Assembly: GCA_028876065.1 (NCBI GenBank)
Contig: JAGWTI010000002.1
Coordinates: forward strand, 21,696 to 85,695
Source: Nitrospirota bacterium
GTDB taxonomy: Bacteria > Nitrospirota > Nitrospiria > Nitrospirales > Nitrospiraceae
Direction: 5' to 3'
DNA: 64,000 nucleotides
In this document: positions 31,051 through 39,393 of the stretch, in pieces
How positions within the stretch are numbered: position 1 is the first letter of the stretch
Layout of the letters: each line of letters begins with the position of its first letter
Program-made: the position numbers and the translations under genes
The notes under the pieces: generated by a model
What the model was told of the DNA's origin: nothing
Database searches by the model: none
The model's input: only the letters and a program-made list of their open reading frames with translations

Positions 31051-31407
31051 CTATCGGCTGGCCGACTGGGCGGTCCCATCCCGGGCCGTCACCAGAAAGA
31101 TCCGGCGATCCTCGGCCGTAAACTTCCAGCCCATCCGTTTTTCAAACACCAGCCGATGTTCGCCCGGCACCAGTGCGCGGAACTCGAACGTCCGCGTACC
31201 GGTGTCCACCGCATTGTTGCTCGCAGTCCGCAAAAAGTCGTCGCTGATCAACGCCACCGCGTCGGCATCGTAGGACGGCACCCACAACTCGCCGCGCGTG
31301 CGGTCCTCCCATAAATGAAGCGGAAACGTCTCTCCGACAAAGACGGACAGCTGCTTGGTCTCCCGATCCGCCTCACCGGCTGCGCCGTCGTGACTCGCCA
31401 TCATCAT
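31051..31407 (-). CDS. Small beta-rich protein, possible chagasin-like (I42) fold
   Basis: About 118 residues with predicted beta strands and no signal peptide. The spacing of VFVGETFPLHLWED, GELWVPSYD, TRTFEFRALVPGEHRLVFEKR and GWKF resembles the chagasin-type cysteine-protease inhibitor fold, but the inhibitor motif NPTTGY is not conserved. It sits in a tight operon between a Rieske ferredoxin (10 bases) and an aminotransferase (11 bases). Inhibitor function is a guess. Confidence 0.5.
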   Translation of the reverse strand: MMMASHDGAAGEADRETKQLSVFVGETFPLHLWEDRTRGELWVPSYDADAVALISDDFLRTASNNAVDTGTRTFEFRALVPGEHRLVFEKRMGWKFTAEDRRIFLVTARDGTAQSASR

Positions 31408-31417
31408 CGCCTGGCCA

Positions 31418-31756
31418 TCAATCCTGGACTTTGCGGCGAGGCCCGACAAAAACCTCGCCGTCGCTCACCCGCACCTGGTAGCTGCCCACGCAGTTGCCTC
31501 CGCCGTCCGTCGCGAGGCCGCTCCGCACATCGAACGCCAGGTCGTGCCACGGGCAGGACACGACGTGTCCCTTGAGTCTCCCTTCGCCCAACGGACCACC
31601 CTGATGCGGGCAGATGTTATAGATGGCGTGAAAGGTGCCGTTGACGTTGAACACGGCGATTTCTCGCGCATTGACCTCGACAACCTTGGCGCCGCCTACG
31701 GGAATCTCCTCTACGCGCGCAACCAGCTGGAACCCTTCCATGGACGTCTGTTTCAT
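31418..31756 (-). CDS. Rieske [2Fe-2S] ferredoxin
   Basis: Small soluble Rieske protein, 112 residues, no membrane anchor. Cluster ligands are C49 and H51 (ICPHQGG) and C68 and H71 (SCPWHDLAFD), the CxH...CxxH pattern of dioxygenase-type and NirD-like ferredoxins. An internal ATG at 31741 is an alternative start. Electron partner unknown; no oxygenase is encoded nearby. Confidence 0.92.
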   Translation of the reverse strand: MKQTSMEGFQLVARVEEIPVGGAKVVEVNAREIAVFNVNGTFHAIYNICPHQGGPLGEGRLKGHVVSCPWHDLAFDVRSGLATDGGGNCVGSYQVRVSDGEVFVGPRRKVQD

Positions 31757-31816
31757 CTTGAGCGTTCCATCGCTTCCGACTCTAACCTTGCCCGCATGCC
31801 AGCGACAACCGCCTGC

Positions 31817-32320
31817 TCACGGAAGCCGCAGCGTAAACTTCAACTCGACGCCCGGGGTCACCCGTTCTTCTTTCACAAAACCGGCCGGCGTTTGAATCAA
31901 GTACCGGACTTTCTCTGGCGGCGGACCAAAATAGGGACAAGGGTCCTGCGGGCAAGGCGGCGCTTGTTCAATGATGTGCACGACATGCCGACTCTCGTCC
32001 GCCCAAATCATATCCACCGGAAACCGAAACCCCTTGGTTTTGACGCGATGGCGATCCGAGGTTTCGAAGATATACAGCATCCCCGTATCCGACGGCAATC
32101 CTTCCCTGAACGCGAGTCCGAACAACAGTTTTTCAGGCGTGTCGGCCACTTCGGCTTCCAGCACTTTCCCGCTCGGGAACGTCACCAAAATCGTGTGCGT
32201 GTCGTTCTGCTGATCCGTTAAAAACCAGCTGGCCGTGACCAAGCCCAAGGCCAGTACGATCAGGATGACCACGCGGATACGTTTGGGAGGCTTCGAAGAC
32301 GGAGCTGATGATTCGGACAT
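31817..32320 (-). CDS. DUF192 family membrane-anchored protein
   Basis: 167 residues with an N-terminal membrane segment (about 16-34) and an extracytoplasmic DUF192 domain: VEVADTPEKLLFGL-type start (EVADTPEKLLFGLAFRE), MLYIFETSDRHR and the conserved VDMIWADESRHVVHI. The biochemical function of the family is not known to me. It is 60 bases upstream of the Rieske gene, same strand. Confidence 0.85.
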   Translation of the reverse strand: MSESSAPSSKPPKRIRVVILIVLALGLVTASWFLTDQQNDTHTILVTFPSGKVLEAEVADTPEKLLFGLAFREGLPSDTGMLYIFETSDRHRVKTKGFRFPVDMIWADESRHVVHIIEQAPPCPQDPCPYFGPPPEKVRYLIQTPAGFVKEERVTPGVELKFTLRLP

Positions 32321-32418
32321 ATTTTTGCTGCCTGGCCACTTGGACGAATGATGCTCTGCCTAGGCCCAATGGCCCATACAGATCAACCAGATAGGCCTTC
32401 TGATCGCGGTTTTCCTTG

Positions 32419-32448
32419 TTGACTTGCAAGAAAGTCGCGTTCTAAAAT
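32419..32448 (+). promoter_or_regulatory. Probable promoter of the ferredoxin gene
   Basis: TTGACT and TAAAAT with an 18-base spacer, about 65 bases before the ferredoxin ATG. Confidence 0.6.
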
Positions 32449-32517
32449 GTGCCCTCTTCAGTACGCACTATGGTCAGTGTTACCGGTGCTTGTCAATACT
32501 CGAAGGAGGCGGATGTC

Positions 32518-32865
32518 ATGGCTCTTTTAATTACGAGTGAATGTATTTCCTGCGGCGCATGCCTACCGGAATGTCCGAACGAGGCGATTTTCGAAACCCG
32601 GAGCGACGCCGAAGGCAAAGGATATCATGTGGGGGAAGGCCAAGGGGAAGGGGACAGTATCTACGTCATCACCCACGATCGGTGCACGGAATGCGTCGGC
32701 CACTTCGACGAGCCCCAATGCGCCGCCGTCTGTCCGGTTGACAATTGCTGCATCTCCGACCCAGCCTATCCTGAAACGACAGAAGTCTTGCTTGAAAAAG
32801 CCAAGACCCTGAACCCGGACAAGGCCATCGATCCGGCCAAGGTCTGGAGCGGCGTACGGAATTAG
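32518..32865 (+). CDS. 2[4Fe-4S] ferredoxin
   Basis: 115-residue electron carrier. Cluster I cysteines are C9, C12, C15 and C19 (CISCGACLPECP). Cluster II uses C56, C59, C68 and C72 with the eight-residue insert seen in Allochromatium/YfhL-type ferredoxins. A C-terminal extension of about 40 residues follows. The start has AAGGAGG at 9 bases; an upstream ATG at 32449 lies before the promoter-to-ribosome-site region and is unlikely. Possible donor for oxoacid:ferredoxin oxidoreductases, but none is in this window. Confidence 0.94.
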   Translation: MALLITSECISCGACLPECPNEAIFETRSDAEGKGYHVGEGQGEGDSIYVITHDRCTECVGHFDEPQCAAVCPVDNCCISDPAYPETTEVLLEKAKTLNPDKAIDPAKVWSGVRN

Positions 32866-32900
32866 TTCGGCCCTGCCCAGAACCGGATACTCTCTCTTGC

Positions 32901-32936
32901 AAAACCCCCATCTCAACCGGATGGGGGTTTTTCTTT
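32901..32936 (+). terminator. Rho-independent terminator after the ferredoxin gene
   Basis: Perfect 12-base stem AAAACCCCCATC with its complement, short loop, then TCTTT on the plus strand. Confidence 0.9.
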
Positions 32937-33059
32937 GCCCGCTTCCCCTCCATGATATAATGGACTCGTCGGCCAAGCCGCTGCCCCAGCGAGGCTCCCG
33001 ACCGGCTCATGGCAGCGGCTTGGCTTCTGCTCCTCACCTCGTCGCCAGGAGGTCCTGCC

Positions 33060-33389
33060 ATGACACTCCGATGGACAATCGTACTTGGTCTCGCAATAAG
33101 CCTGTGGACCGTGGCTCCTCTCCACGCCGGGTCCGGAGACATTTCCACCGTGATCGAGGGCTTTATGGCTAAACAGTTCCCGAACGCCCTCGGACATGTC
33201 TGGGTGGTGAACGAAACGCAGTGGCAGGCGGATAATGAATTAGTCGTGGATTTGCACACGATCGTCATGGGCCAGGCCGGTTCGTCCCCGACCGAGAATC
33301 GATTTTTGCTGTTGATCGTGTCGGGAAAGCTGGCCGCGGCGCAGAATATTCCGCTGGACGGGGCGGATTGCCACGCCGAGCAGACCTGA
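33060..33389 (+). CDS. Small secreted protein of unknown function
   Basis: 109 residues from the ATG at 33060, which has CAGGAGGT at 7 bases; an in-frame ATG at 33009 would add 17 residues. An N-terminal signal peptide ends near APLHAG. The mature part is a compact domain with GHVWVVNETQWQADNELVVDL and no recognised motif. No neighbours in the same direction suggest a role. Confidence 0.7.
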   Translation: MTLRWTIVLGLAISLWTVAPLHAGSGDISTVIEGFMAKQFPNALGHVWVVNETQWQADNELVVDLHTIVMGQAGSSPTENRFLLLIVSGKLAAAQNIPLDGADCHAEQT

Positions 33390-33414
33390 TTAAATAAGCC
33401 CCCGATTCCGACTT

Positions 33415-33458
33415 CAAAAAAACAGGCCCCGCCCGCCGTGACCGGCTGGCGGGGCCTG
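33415..33458 (-). terminator. Rho-independent terminator after the cupredoxin gene
   Basis: An 11-base perfect stem CAGGCCCCGCC with its complement and a 14-base loop, followed on the minus strand by a run of T. It may also weakly stop the plus-strand secreted-protein transcript. Confidence 0.85.
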
Positions 33459-33487
33459 GCTCTTTAAAACAAGCCCTATCTGACCGA

Positions 33488-33967
33488 CTACTTGATCATC
33501 AACAACTTCCCGCCGACATGCCCCGGATGCAGGTGACACTTATACACCAGCGTTACGCCCTGAGTCGCGTAGAAGAGGTCGCTGGTCGGCACACCGATGT
33601 ACTTGGTCTCGCCCGGCTTCAGAACCACCTGGGCCTTCAGCACGGTCGGGGCACCGAACGATTCATCTGCCGTCAGCAAGAACCCGTGTTCCGCGCTGGA
33701 CTTGTTCGTGACCTTCAACACGACCGGACGGCCGGGCCGCACCTTGAAGTCGATGACCGTCACAGGCGGATACCAGACCTTGGTTTCACCGAGCTCGATG
33801 GCAAAGAGTTCCTGATCCACCGTCAATTCCTTGAACGCCTGGCCGACCACGGAGCCCGTGTCCAAGTCGCCGATTTCGACGCCGCCCGAATGGTGGGCGA
33901 ACGAGACCGACGTCCCGGCCACCAAAACCACGAGGCCGAAAAATACCGACAATAACATCTTACCCAT
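33488..33967 (-). CDS. Secreted cupredoxin-domain protein
   Basis: 159 residues with a signal peptide ending near SFAHH. The C-terminal half has a cupredoxin beta-barrel with candidate copper ligands H94 (SSAEHGFLL), C144 and H147/H150 (YKCHLHPGH). The usual axial methionine after the second histidine is not present at the standard spacing, so the site may be nitrosocyanin-like or COX2-like rather than blue type 1. A periplasmic copper electron carrier or binding protein is likely. Confidence 0.82.
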   Translation of the reverse strand: MGKMLLSVFFGLVVLVAGTSVSFAHHSGGVEIGDLDTGSVVGQAFKELTVDQELFAIELGETKVWYPPVTVIDFKVRPGRPVVLKVTNKSSAEHGFLLTADESFGAPTVLKAQVVLKPGETKYIGVPTSDLFYATQGVTLVYKCHLHPGHVGGKLLMIK

Positions 33968-34089
33968 AGCCTACCTCCCTTGGAAGAAAAAAGCTGTGAT
34001 TAGGTTAGTGAATGAGGAAGACCCCGCCCGGCACAACAATGACTAGAGCCAACGCCGACGAATCGGCGACCACCACCTGACCGGTGCCC

Positions 34090-34118
34090 CTTATAACATA
34101 GGCAGTAGTGGGAAGCAA
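34090..34118 (-). promoter_or_regulatory. Probable promoter of the cupredoxin gene
   Basis: Minus-strand TTGCTT and TATAAG with a 17-base spacer; the leader is about 115 bases. The 229-base gap otherwise shows nothing recognisable. Confidence 0.55.
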
Positions 34119-34196
34119 GAATGTTCTTTTTTGACAGTGGACCGGCTTAATCTATGAGAATTCCAGACAAATTTCGACTGTCGACAACTCAGCCCC

Positions 34197-35819
34197 CTAT
34201 TCAGTTTGACGGAGCGGCACCTTGCGGGGGACGATGGCCCCTTCCGCATCGCTCCGCCCCATCAGCAAATCAAAGGGCGCATAATCGTCGGTCAACACCA
34301 CCGAGTCCGGCCAAGTCTCTTCTCGACGCGTCGCCAACAATGCGGCCGTCTCAGCCGGCATTCGCCGAGCAGCAATCAGACGGTTGATCCTGTCATGAAA
34401 TTCCGGGCTGCGGACGGTCGCCGCCGGAGCGCCGGCGAAAAAAATCAGATTGTCCGCCCCTTTCGATCCCTTGACGGCAAAGGACTCGATGATGGGAAAC
34501 GACGTCCGCATCGTCGCGACGACGGCTTGGGACCGTTGGCGGTCGGATCCGCTCCCCGAGGAAGCCAAGTTGGCCGCCAGCACTCCATCCGGCTTGAGGT
34601 GAGCTCGGACCTCTGCAAAAAATTCCTTGGTTGTAAGGTGAAAGGGCACGAGATGCCGCGCGAAGGCATCCACCCAGATCACATCATACTGGTCGGCAGT
34701 GGTGCGCAGAAACAACCGCGCATCCTTCACATAGACATGGTGTTGAGGCGGCGGGGTGTAGCTAAAGTACCGCTCGGCCGCCTGCACCACCGACGGATCG
34801 ACTTCGACAATATCCAGGGTCAGTTCAGGCCAATACTGTGCCAGCCACTTGGCGATCGAGCCCCCGCCGTGTCCCAAAATCAGCCCGCGCTTGGGAGCAA
34901 CGTTTTCCGCCGCGTTCTGGTCCGGTGGCTCCGGCATCAAGGCCAAGGCCGCCATCATCATATGACTGTAGGGCAACACCAATTCCACCGGCTCGACCAG
35001 CCACATGACCGCATGGAAGGTGCGATCCAAAATCAGAATCCGCAAGAGGTCCGTATCGCGGACCCTGAGCTGCTGGTATGGACTGTCCTCCTGATAGACC
35101 GGCGCGGGCAACACCAAATCCGGATGCCAGGCCAACCAGGCCAGGCCAAGCCCGCCCCCGACCAGCACCAAGCTCCCGACAGTCCGCACCATCGCGCGCG
35201 CCTGCACCGCCACGGAACGCCACCACCAGAACAGTCCGAGCAGAACCTGGGCCGCCCCCAACAACGCCACCAGCGTCACGCTGCCCAACCAGCTCAACAA
35301 GAAAAAGGCCGTGCCCCAGGTTCCGACCAAGCTGCCGACCGTGGAGACCGCGATCATGCGGCCCGTGTGCCTCCCCAGATGCCCCATATCGCCGATGGAG
35401 AGCCGCAATAACGCCGGCAAGACTCCGCTGAGCCCGAGCGCCGGAGGGGCGAGCAGAATACTGGCGGCCAGACAGGGTCCCCAGCGCGGGTCCTGAACCC
35501 AATCGGCCACGTGGAACATGACGGGATCACCCTTCCACGCCAGCAGAAACGTCCAAGCGCCGGAGGTCAGCAGCAATCCGGCCAACACCGACCCGCCATG
35601 ATGGCGATCCGCCAGCCACCCCCCCAACGCATAGCCGCTGCTCATGGAAGCCAGGATGACCCCGATCAGAGCGCCCCAGACATAGAGCGAATTACCGAAC
35701 ACAGGAGCCAGGAGGCGGCTGCCCAGAATCTCCAATGCCATTACCACCGCGCCGGTCAGAAACGCGGTGGCAAACAAAGGGACGGGGGACGAGGAGGTCG
35801 GAACGGATGAAGCGGTCAT
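34197..35819 (-). CDS. Membrane protein fused to a spermidine-synthase-like domain
   Basis: 540 residues. The first 215 or so form about seven hydrophobic segments starting LFATAFLTGAVVMALEILGSR, typical of MFS-like spermidine synthase fusions. The C-terminal half is a Rossmann methyltransferase fold with LILGHGGGSIAKWL near 312, the acidic loop IVEVDPSVVQAAERYF, and VIWVDAFARHLVPFHL. Such fusions are common, but aminopropyltransferase activity is not proven for them. No speD or other polyamine gene is nearby. Confidence 0.85.
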   Translation of the reverse strand: MTASSVPTSSSPVPLFATAFLTGAVVMALEILGSRLLAPVFGNSLYVWGALIGVILASMSSGYALGGWLADRHHGGSVLAGLLLTSGAWTFLLAWKGDPVMFHVADWVQDPRWGPCLAASILLAPPALGLSGVLPALLRLSIGDMGHLGRHTGRMIAVSTVGSLVGTWGTAFFLLSWLGSVTLVALLGAAQVLLGLFWWWRSVAVQARAMVRTVGSLVLVGGGLGLAWLAWHPDLVLPAPVYQEDSPYQQLRVRDTDLLRILILDRTFHAVMWLVEPVELVLPYSHMMMAALALMPEPPDQNAAENVAPKRGLILGHGGGSIAKWLAQYWPELTLDIVEVDPSVVQAAERYFSYTPPPQHHVYVKDARLFLRTTADQYDVIWVDAFARHLVPFHLTTKEFFAEVRAHLKPDGVLAANLASSGSGSDRQRSQAVVATMRTSFPIIESFAVKGSKGADNLIFFAGAPAATVRSPEFHDRINRLIAARRMPAETAALLATRREETWPDSVVLTDDYAPFDLLMGRSDAEGAIVPRKVPLRQTE

Positions 35820-35888
35820 GCGAGAGACATTCCAACCGATGGGCCACGAAAGGCAGAGAATTGCATGGCGGTTTTCTCTTCAAACGAG

Positions 35889-36299
35889 CTAGAACGTGCC
35901 CCAGTTTTTGAAATATCGGAGGAGGTCGCGCACGGAAATCATGCCGACGATCTGTCCATCTTGGGTGACGGCCAGATGCCGGATGCCTCTGTCGGCCATG
36001 AGATCGCTGGCATCGTGGGCGGAGCGATCGCTCTCAATCGTGATCAGAGGACTGGTCATCACGGTCTTTACTGGCGCTTGCGCCGGATCAAGCTCCCGGG
36101 CCATGGCTTTCCGAACCAAGTCGGCCTCGCTGACGATACCCAGATAGGCTCCTTCGCGCACGACAAGCAACGCCCCGACTTGCGCGTCCCGCATCAATCG
36201 GGCTGCTTCGGCCAGCATCGCGTCCGGTCCGATCGTCAGAATCGACCGGGTCATCATCACGGCCAAGGGCCGCAGCATCGCGCCGCTTTGAATCGCCAT
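35889..36299 (-). CDS. CBS-pair domain protein
   Basis: 136 residues made almost entirely of two CBS motifs (about 13-65 and 78-130), with GALLVVREGAYLGIVSEADLVRK and RHLAVTQDGQIVGMISVRDLL. Proteins of this type bind adenine nucleotides and act as energy or redox sensors. The partner is unknown. Confidence 0.9.
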   Translation of the reverse strand: MAIQSGAMLRPLAVMMTRSILTIGPDAMLAEAARLMRDAQVGALLVVREGAYLGIVSEADLVRKAMARELDPAQAPVKTVMTSPLITIESDRSAHDASDLMADRGIRHLAVTQDGQIVGMISVRDLLRYFKNWGTF

Positions 36300-36340
36300 G
36301 CCTCGTGCCTCAACTTCGCGCCCAGCCCGTAACGGGCCCG

Positions 36341-36369
36341 ATTGTACTGGGCCATCCCCAGCGAGTCAA
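36341..36369 (-). promoter_or_regulatory. Probable promoter of the CBS gene
   Basis: Minus-strand TTGACT and TACAAT with a 17-base spacer, about 40 bases before the ATG. Confidence 0.6.
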
Positions 36370-36433
36370 CCGAAGCACCGGCGCAGACCGCCGCCGTTCG
36401 GCAAACGCCACCCCAGGCCTTCGGCCGATTGTC

Positions 36434-36466
36434 TTGCGGCCTCGGAAGTGCCTTGTTATACTTCCG
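36434..36466 (+). promoter_or_regulatory. ugd promoter with overlapping inverted repeat
   Basis: TTGCGG and TATACT with a 17-base spacer. An inverted repeat CGGAAGT-N10-ACTTCCG (36443-36466) spans the -10 box, as an operator would. Confidence 0.55.
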
Positions 36467-36526
36467 CAGCACCGATACAGAGACCTGCTCGGTTGGTATG
36501 AACGGTTAATCGTACGAGGATGATCC

Positions 36527-37855
36527 ATGCACATTAGCGTCATTGGAACCGGTTACGTCGGATTGGTCACGGGAGCCTGCTTCGCAGAATTCGGGCTGAG
36601 CGTGACCTGCATGGATACGGATGCCCAGCGGATCGGAAAACTGGAAAAGGGCGAGGTACCGTTTTTCGAACCGGGGCTGACGGAGCTGGTCCACAAGGGC
36701 ATCAAGGAGAACCACCTGACATTCACGTCCAACCTGCCGAAGGCAGTCGAGGACGCTCTGGTGATTTTCATCGCCGTGGGCACGCCCCCGCGCGCAGACG
36801 GATCAGCCGATCTCTCCTATGTGGAAGAAGTGGGCCGCGGGATCGCCCAACATATGAAGAGCTATAAAGTCATCGCGACCAAGTCCACCGTCCCCGTGGG
36901 GACGGGAGAGCGGATTCGTCAGGTCATCAAGGCTCACCAAACGACTCCATGCCGCTTCGACATGGTTTCCAACCCGGAATTTCTGCGGGAGGGTTCCGCC
37001 ATCGAAGATTTCTTGCGCCCCAATCGCGTCGTGATCGGCGCAGACAGCGACCAGGCCGTGGCCATCATGAAGGACCTCTATCGCCCGCTCTACTTGATCG
37101 AAACGCCCTTCGTCATCACGGACATTGCCTCGGCGGAGATGATCAAATACGCGTCCAACGCGTTCCTGGCCACCAAGATCTCCTTCATCAACGAGATTGC
37201 CAACTTGTGCGAGAAGGTCGGAGCGGACGTCCAAGTCGTCGCCAAAGGCATGGGGCTGGATCGGCGTATCGGCCCCAAGTTCCTGCACGCAGGGCCGGGC
37301 TTCGGCGGCTCCTGTTTTCCCAAAGACCTGGCCGCATTGGTCCAAATTGGGCAGGAATCGGGCGAACGCATGGAAATTGCGGCAAAGGCCGCCGAGGTGA
37401 ACGACCGGCAGCGGCGGCGGATGGTGGAGAAGATTCACGCCGCGCTGGGAGGCCTGAAGGGGAAAACCATCGGCCTCTTGGGGCTTTCGTTCAAACCGAA
37501 CACGAACGATTTGCGGGAGTCCCCGGCGTTGGCTATTGCGGAGGGACTGATCGAGAAGGGCGCCGCCATCCGCGCCTACGACCCGGAAGGGTTGGAAGAG
37601 GCCACCAAGCTTTTACCCGGATTACAGGCTTGTAAGGATGCATACGATGCGGCCCAAGGAACGGATGCGCTGGTCCTGATGACGGAATGGAACCAGTTTC
37701 GAAACTTGGATTTCGTTCACATCAAACAGCTCGCGCGCCAGCCCATTTTCGTCGACCTGCGCAACGTGTATGAGCCGGATCGAATCGCCACGCTGGGATT
37801 CCATTATATTTCTGTCGGAAGGCCGCCCCGCGGGCCAAATCCGGCCGCCTCGTAG
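36527..37855 (+). CDS. ugd: UDP-glucose 6-dehydrogenase
   Basis: Oxidises UDP-glucose to UDP-glucuronate with two NAD, feeding exopolysaccharide precursors. 442 residues. The NAD site is GTGYVGLVTGACFAEFG (6-22), and the catalytic cysteine near residue 263 is in GFGGSCFPKDLAAL. The C-terminal UDP-binding domain includes LLGLSFKPNTNDLRESP. The UDP-glucuronate 4-epimerase-like gene at the right edge could use its product. Confidence 0.96.
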   Translation: MHISVIGTGYVGLVTGACFAEFGLSVTCMDTDAQRIGKLEKGEVPFFEPGLTELVHKGIKENHLTFTSNLPKAVEDALVIFIAVGTPPRADGSADLSYVEEVGRGIAQHMKSYKVIATKSTVPVGTGERIRQVIKAHQTTPCRFDMVSNPEFLREGSAIEDFLRPNRVVIGADSDQAVAIMKDLYRPLYLIETPFVITDIASAEMIKYASNAFLATKISFINEIANLCEKVGADVQVVAKGMGLDRRIGPKFLHAGPGFGGSCFPKDLAALVQIGQESGERMEIAAKAAEVNDRQRRRMVEKIHAALGGLKGKTIGLLGLSFKPNTNDLRESPALAIAEGLIEKGAAIRAYDPEGLEEATKLLPGLQACKDAYDAAQGTDALVLMTEWNQFRNLDFVHIKQLARQPIFVDLRNVYEPDRIATLGFHYISVGRPPRGPNPAAS

Positions 37856-37862
37856 GTTCGAG

Positions 37863-38579
37863 TCAGCCCTGGGCCGTGATCTGCCTGGCTCCCTCTTCCT
37901 TCGGTTTGGGCTTGTATCCCATCCGATCCAACACTTTCATAATCCGGCTCTTGAGCCGGTCGTCCGCGTCGTTTAAGGCCACTGCCAGAGGCTCCACGGC
38001 CGGTTTCCCGATCTTGCGAATGATCTCGGTGGCGGACTGGCGAAGTTCGTCCTCCTCCGATACCAACACCGGGATAAGCGCCGACACGGACACGGCGCCC
38101 AACTTGATGAGCGAGTCGTAGGCCCGCTGCCGGACATCCCCGACCTCATCGCGCAACGCCTCCACCAACGGACCGACCGCTCGTGCGTCCTTGAGGTCGC
38201 CCAGGGACTCCGCCGCATATTTGCGGTTGAGCCAATGGGTATCCTTGAGATCCACCAGCATCGCGTCCGTCTTCGCGGCGTTCGGATCCTTGGTGCGGAT
38301 ACGGAAGCTCTTCGCGACGCGCTTGCCGCCTTCTTCCACGACCCGGATCGTCGCCCCGTCGCCCGGTTTAATCTTCTGGAGATCCTCGAGCGCCTCTTCG
38401 GCCACGTCCAGGACGACCGTCTTGCCGTCGTAGGCCAACAGCTCCACCTCCAGTTGTTTGAGTGCAAGATTCACCGACACGACTTTCTCGGTGACCAAGT
38501 TGAAGCCATCCTTCTTGGCGCCCCCCTTGGGGCCGATCTGGATGAGCTTCGGTGGCTGCTGCGGTGTTTCGTCTGCCAT
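37863..38579 (-). CDS. HEAT-repeat protein E (cluster member)
   Basis: 238 residues from the ATG at 38579, which has AGAGGA upstream; the frame is open further upstream but reads as a shadow of the next gene. About 95 N-terminal residues form a distinct domain (LIQIGPKGGAKKDGFNLVT, KVVSVNLALKQLEVELL). Then follow four HEAT/PBS-lyase-type repeats with LGDLKDARAVGPLVEALRD and the like, and a Lys-rich end. Most downstream of four adjacent minus-strand HEAT genes. Confidence 0.85.
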   Translation of the reverse strand: MADETPQQPPKLIQIGPKGGAKKDGFNLVTEKVVSVNLALKQLEVELLAYDGKTVVLDVAEEALEDLQKIKPGDGATIRVVEEGGKRVAKSFRIRTKDPNAAKTDAMLVDLKDTHWLNRKYAAESLGDLKDARAVGPLVEALRDEVGDVRQRAYDSLIKLGAVSVSALIPVLVSEEDELRQSATEIIRKIGKPAVEPLAVALNDADDRLKSRIMKVLDRMGYKPKPKEEGARQITAQG

Positions 38580-38622
38580 AGGGTCCTCTTTTCTGTGTCG
38601 CGTGACGTGAGTGAAGCCGACG

Positions 38623-39393
38623 TTACTTGGTCGTTTGCGGTTTCCAGCCCAGGCTGGCCAGGGCTCCTTCCACGGTTTCCTGCACCATCTCGTTCTCGTC
38701 CTCCAGCAGCGGCACGAGCGAGTCGACCGCCCGCCGATCCCCCAGCCGCGCCAGGGACTCGACCGCGTTGCGCCGCACCAGCCAATCTTCATCTTTGAGC
38801 GCTTCGATCAGCGACGGCATGGCCCGTACGTCCCCGATCTTGCCCAGCGCCTCCGCCGCATGCCGGCGGACCATCCAGTTGTTGCCGAGGAGCCCGTCGA
38901 TCAGCGCCTCGACGGCCCGCACATCGCCGATCTTCTTGAGCACGCGCGCGGCATCTTCACGGAGCGTCCCGTCGTTCAACGCCTCCACCAAGCCGGGGAC
39001 GGCGCGGGGGTCCCCCACCCGTTCCAAGGCCCACACCGCCGAGCTGCGGACGGCCCCATCCTTGTCCTTGAGCGCCTTGATCAGCGGCTCGACTCCCCGC
39101 GGGTCCTTGAGCTTGCCCAGCACGTTGGCGGCTTGCTCCCGCACCGCCCACTCGTCGTCCGTCAGCGCCTCGATCATCGGCTCGACCGCCGCCGGCCCGA
39201 TCCGCACGATCGCGCTCGCCGCGGCCTCGCGAATGACCGTATCCTCGTCGGCCAGCAGGCCGATCAAGCCCGACAGGGCCTCCAGGCCCATCTGTCCCAG
39301 GCTGGCCGCCGCATGGTCCCGCAAGGCCTCGTTCTCATCCCGCAGGGCCGAGAGCAATTGATTGACGCGCTCGTGATACTGCTCCTCACTCAT
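38623..39393 (-). CDS. HEAT-repeat protein D (cluster member)
   Basis: 256 residues, nearly all HEAT repeats of about 31 residues with the core L-G-x-(I/L)-x-D-x-R-A-V-x-x-L-(I/V)-x-x-L. I count about eight repeats. No signal peptide or enzymatic motif. The start overlaps the stop of gene C by eight bases, so the two are coupled. Likely a cytoplasmic scaffold. Confidence 0.88.
   Translation of the reverse strand: MSEEQYHERVNQLLSALRDENEALRDHAAASLGQMGLEALSGLIGLLADEDTVIREAAASAIVRIGPAAVEPMIEALTDDEWAVREQAANVLGKLKDPRGVEPLIKALKDKDGAVRSSAVWALERVGDPRAVPGLVEALNDGTLREDAARVLKKIGDVRAVEALIDGLLGNNWMVRRHAAEALGKIGDVRAMPSLIEALKDEDWLVRRNAVESLARLGDRRAVDSLVPLLEDENEMVQETVEGALASLGWKPQTTK

Noticed and set aside
34131..34158. 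Plus-strand TTGACA and TATGAG with a 16-base spacer
   Set aside because: Good hexamers, but no plus-strand gene follows; the downstream gene is on the other strand.
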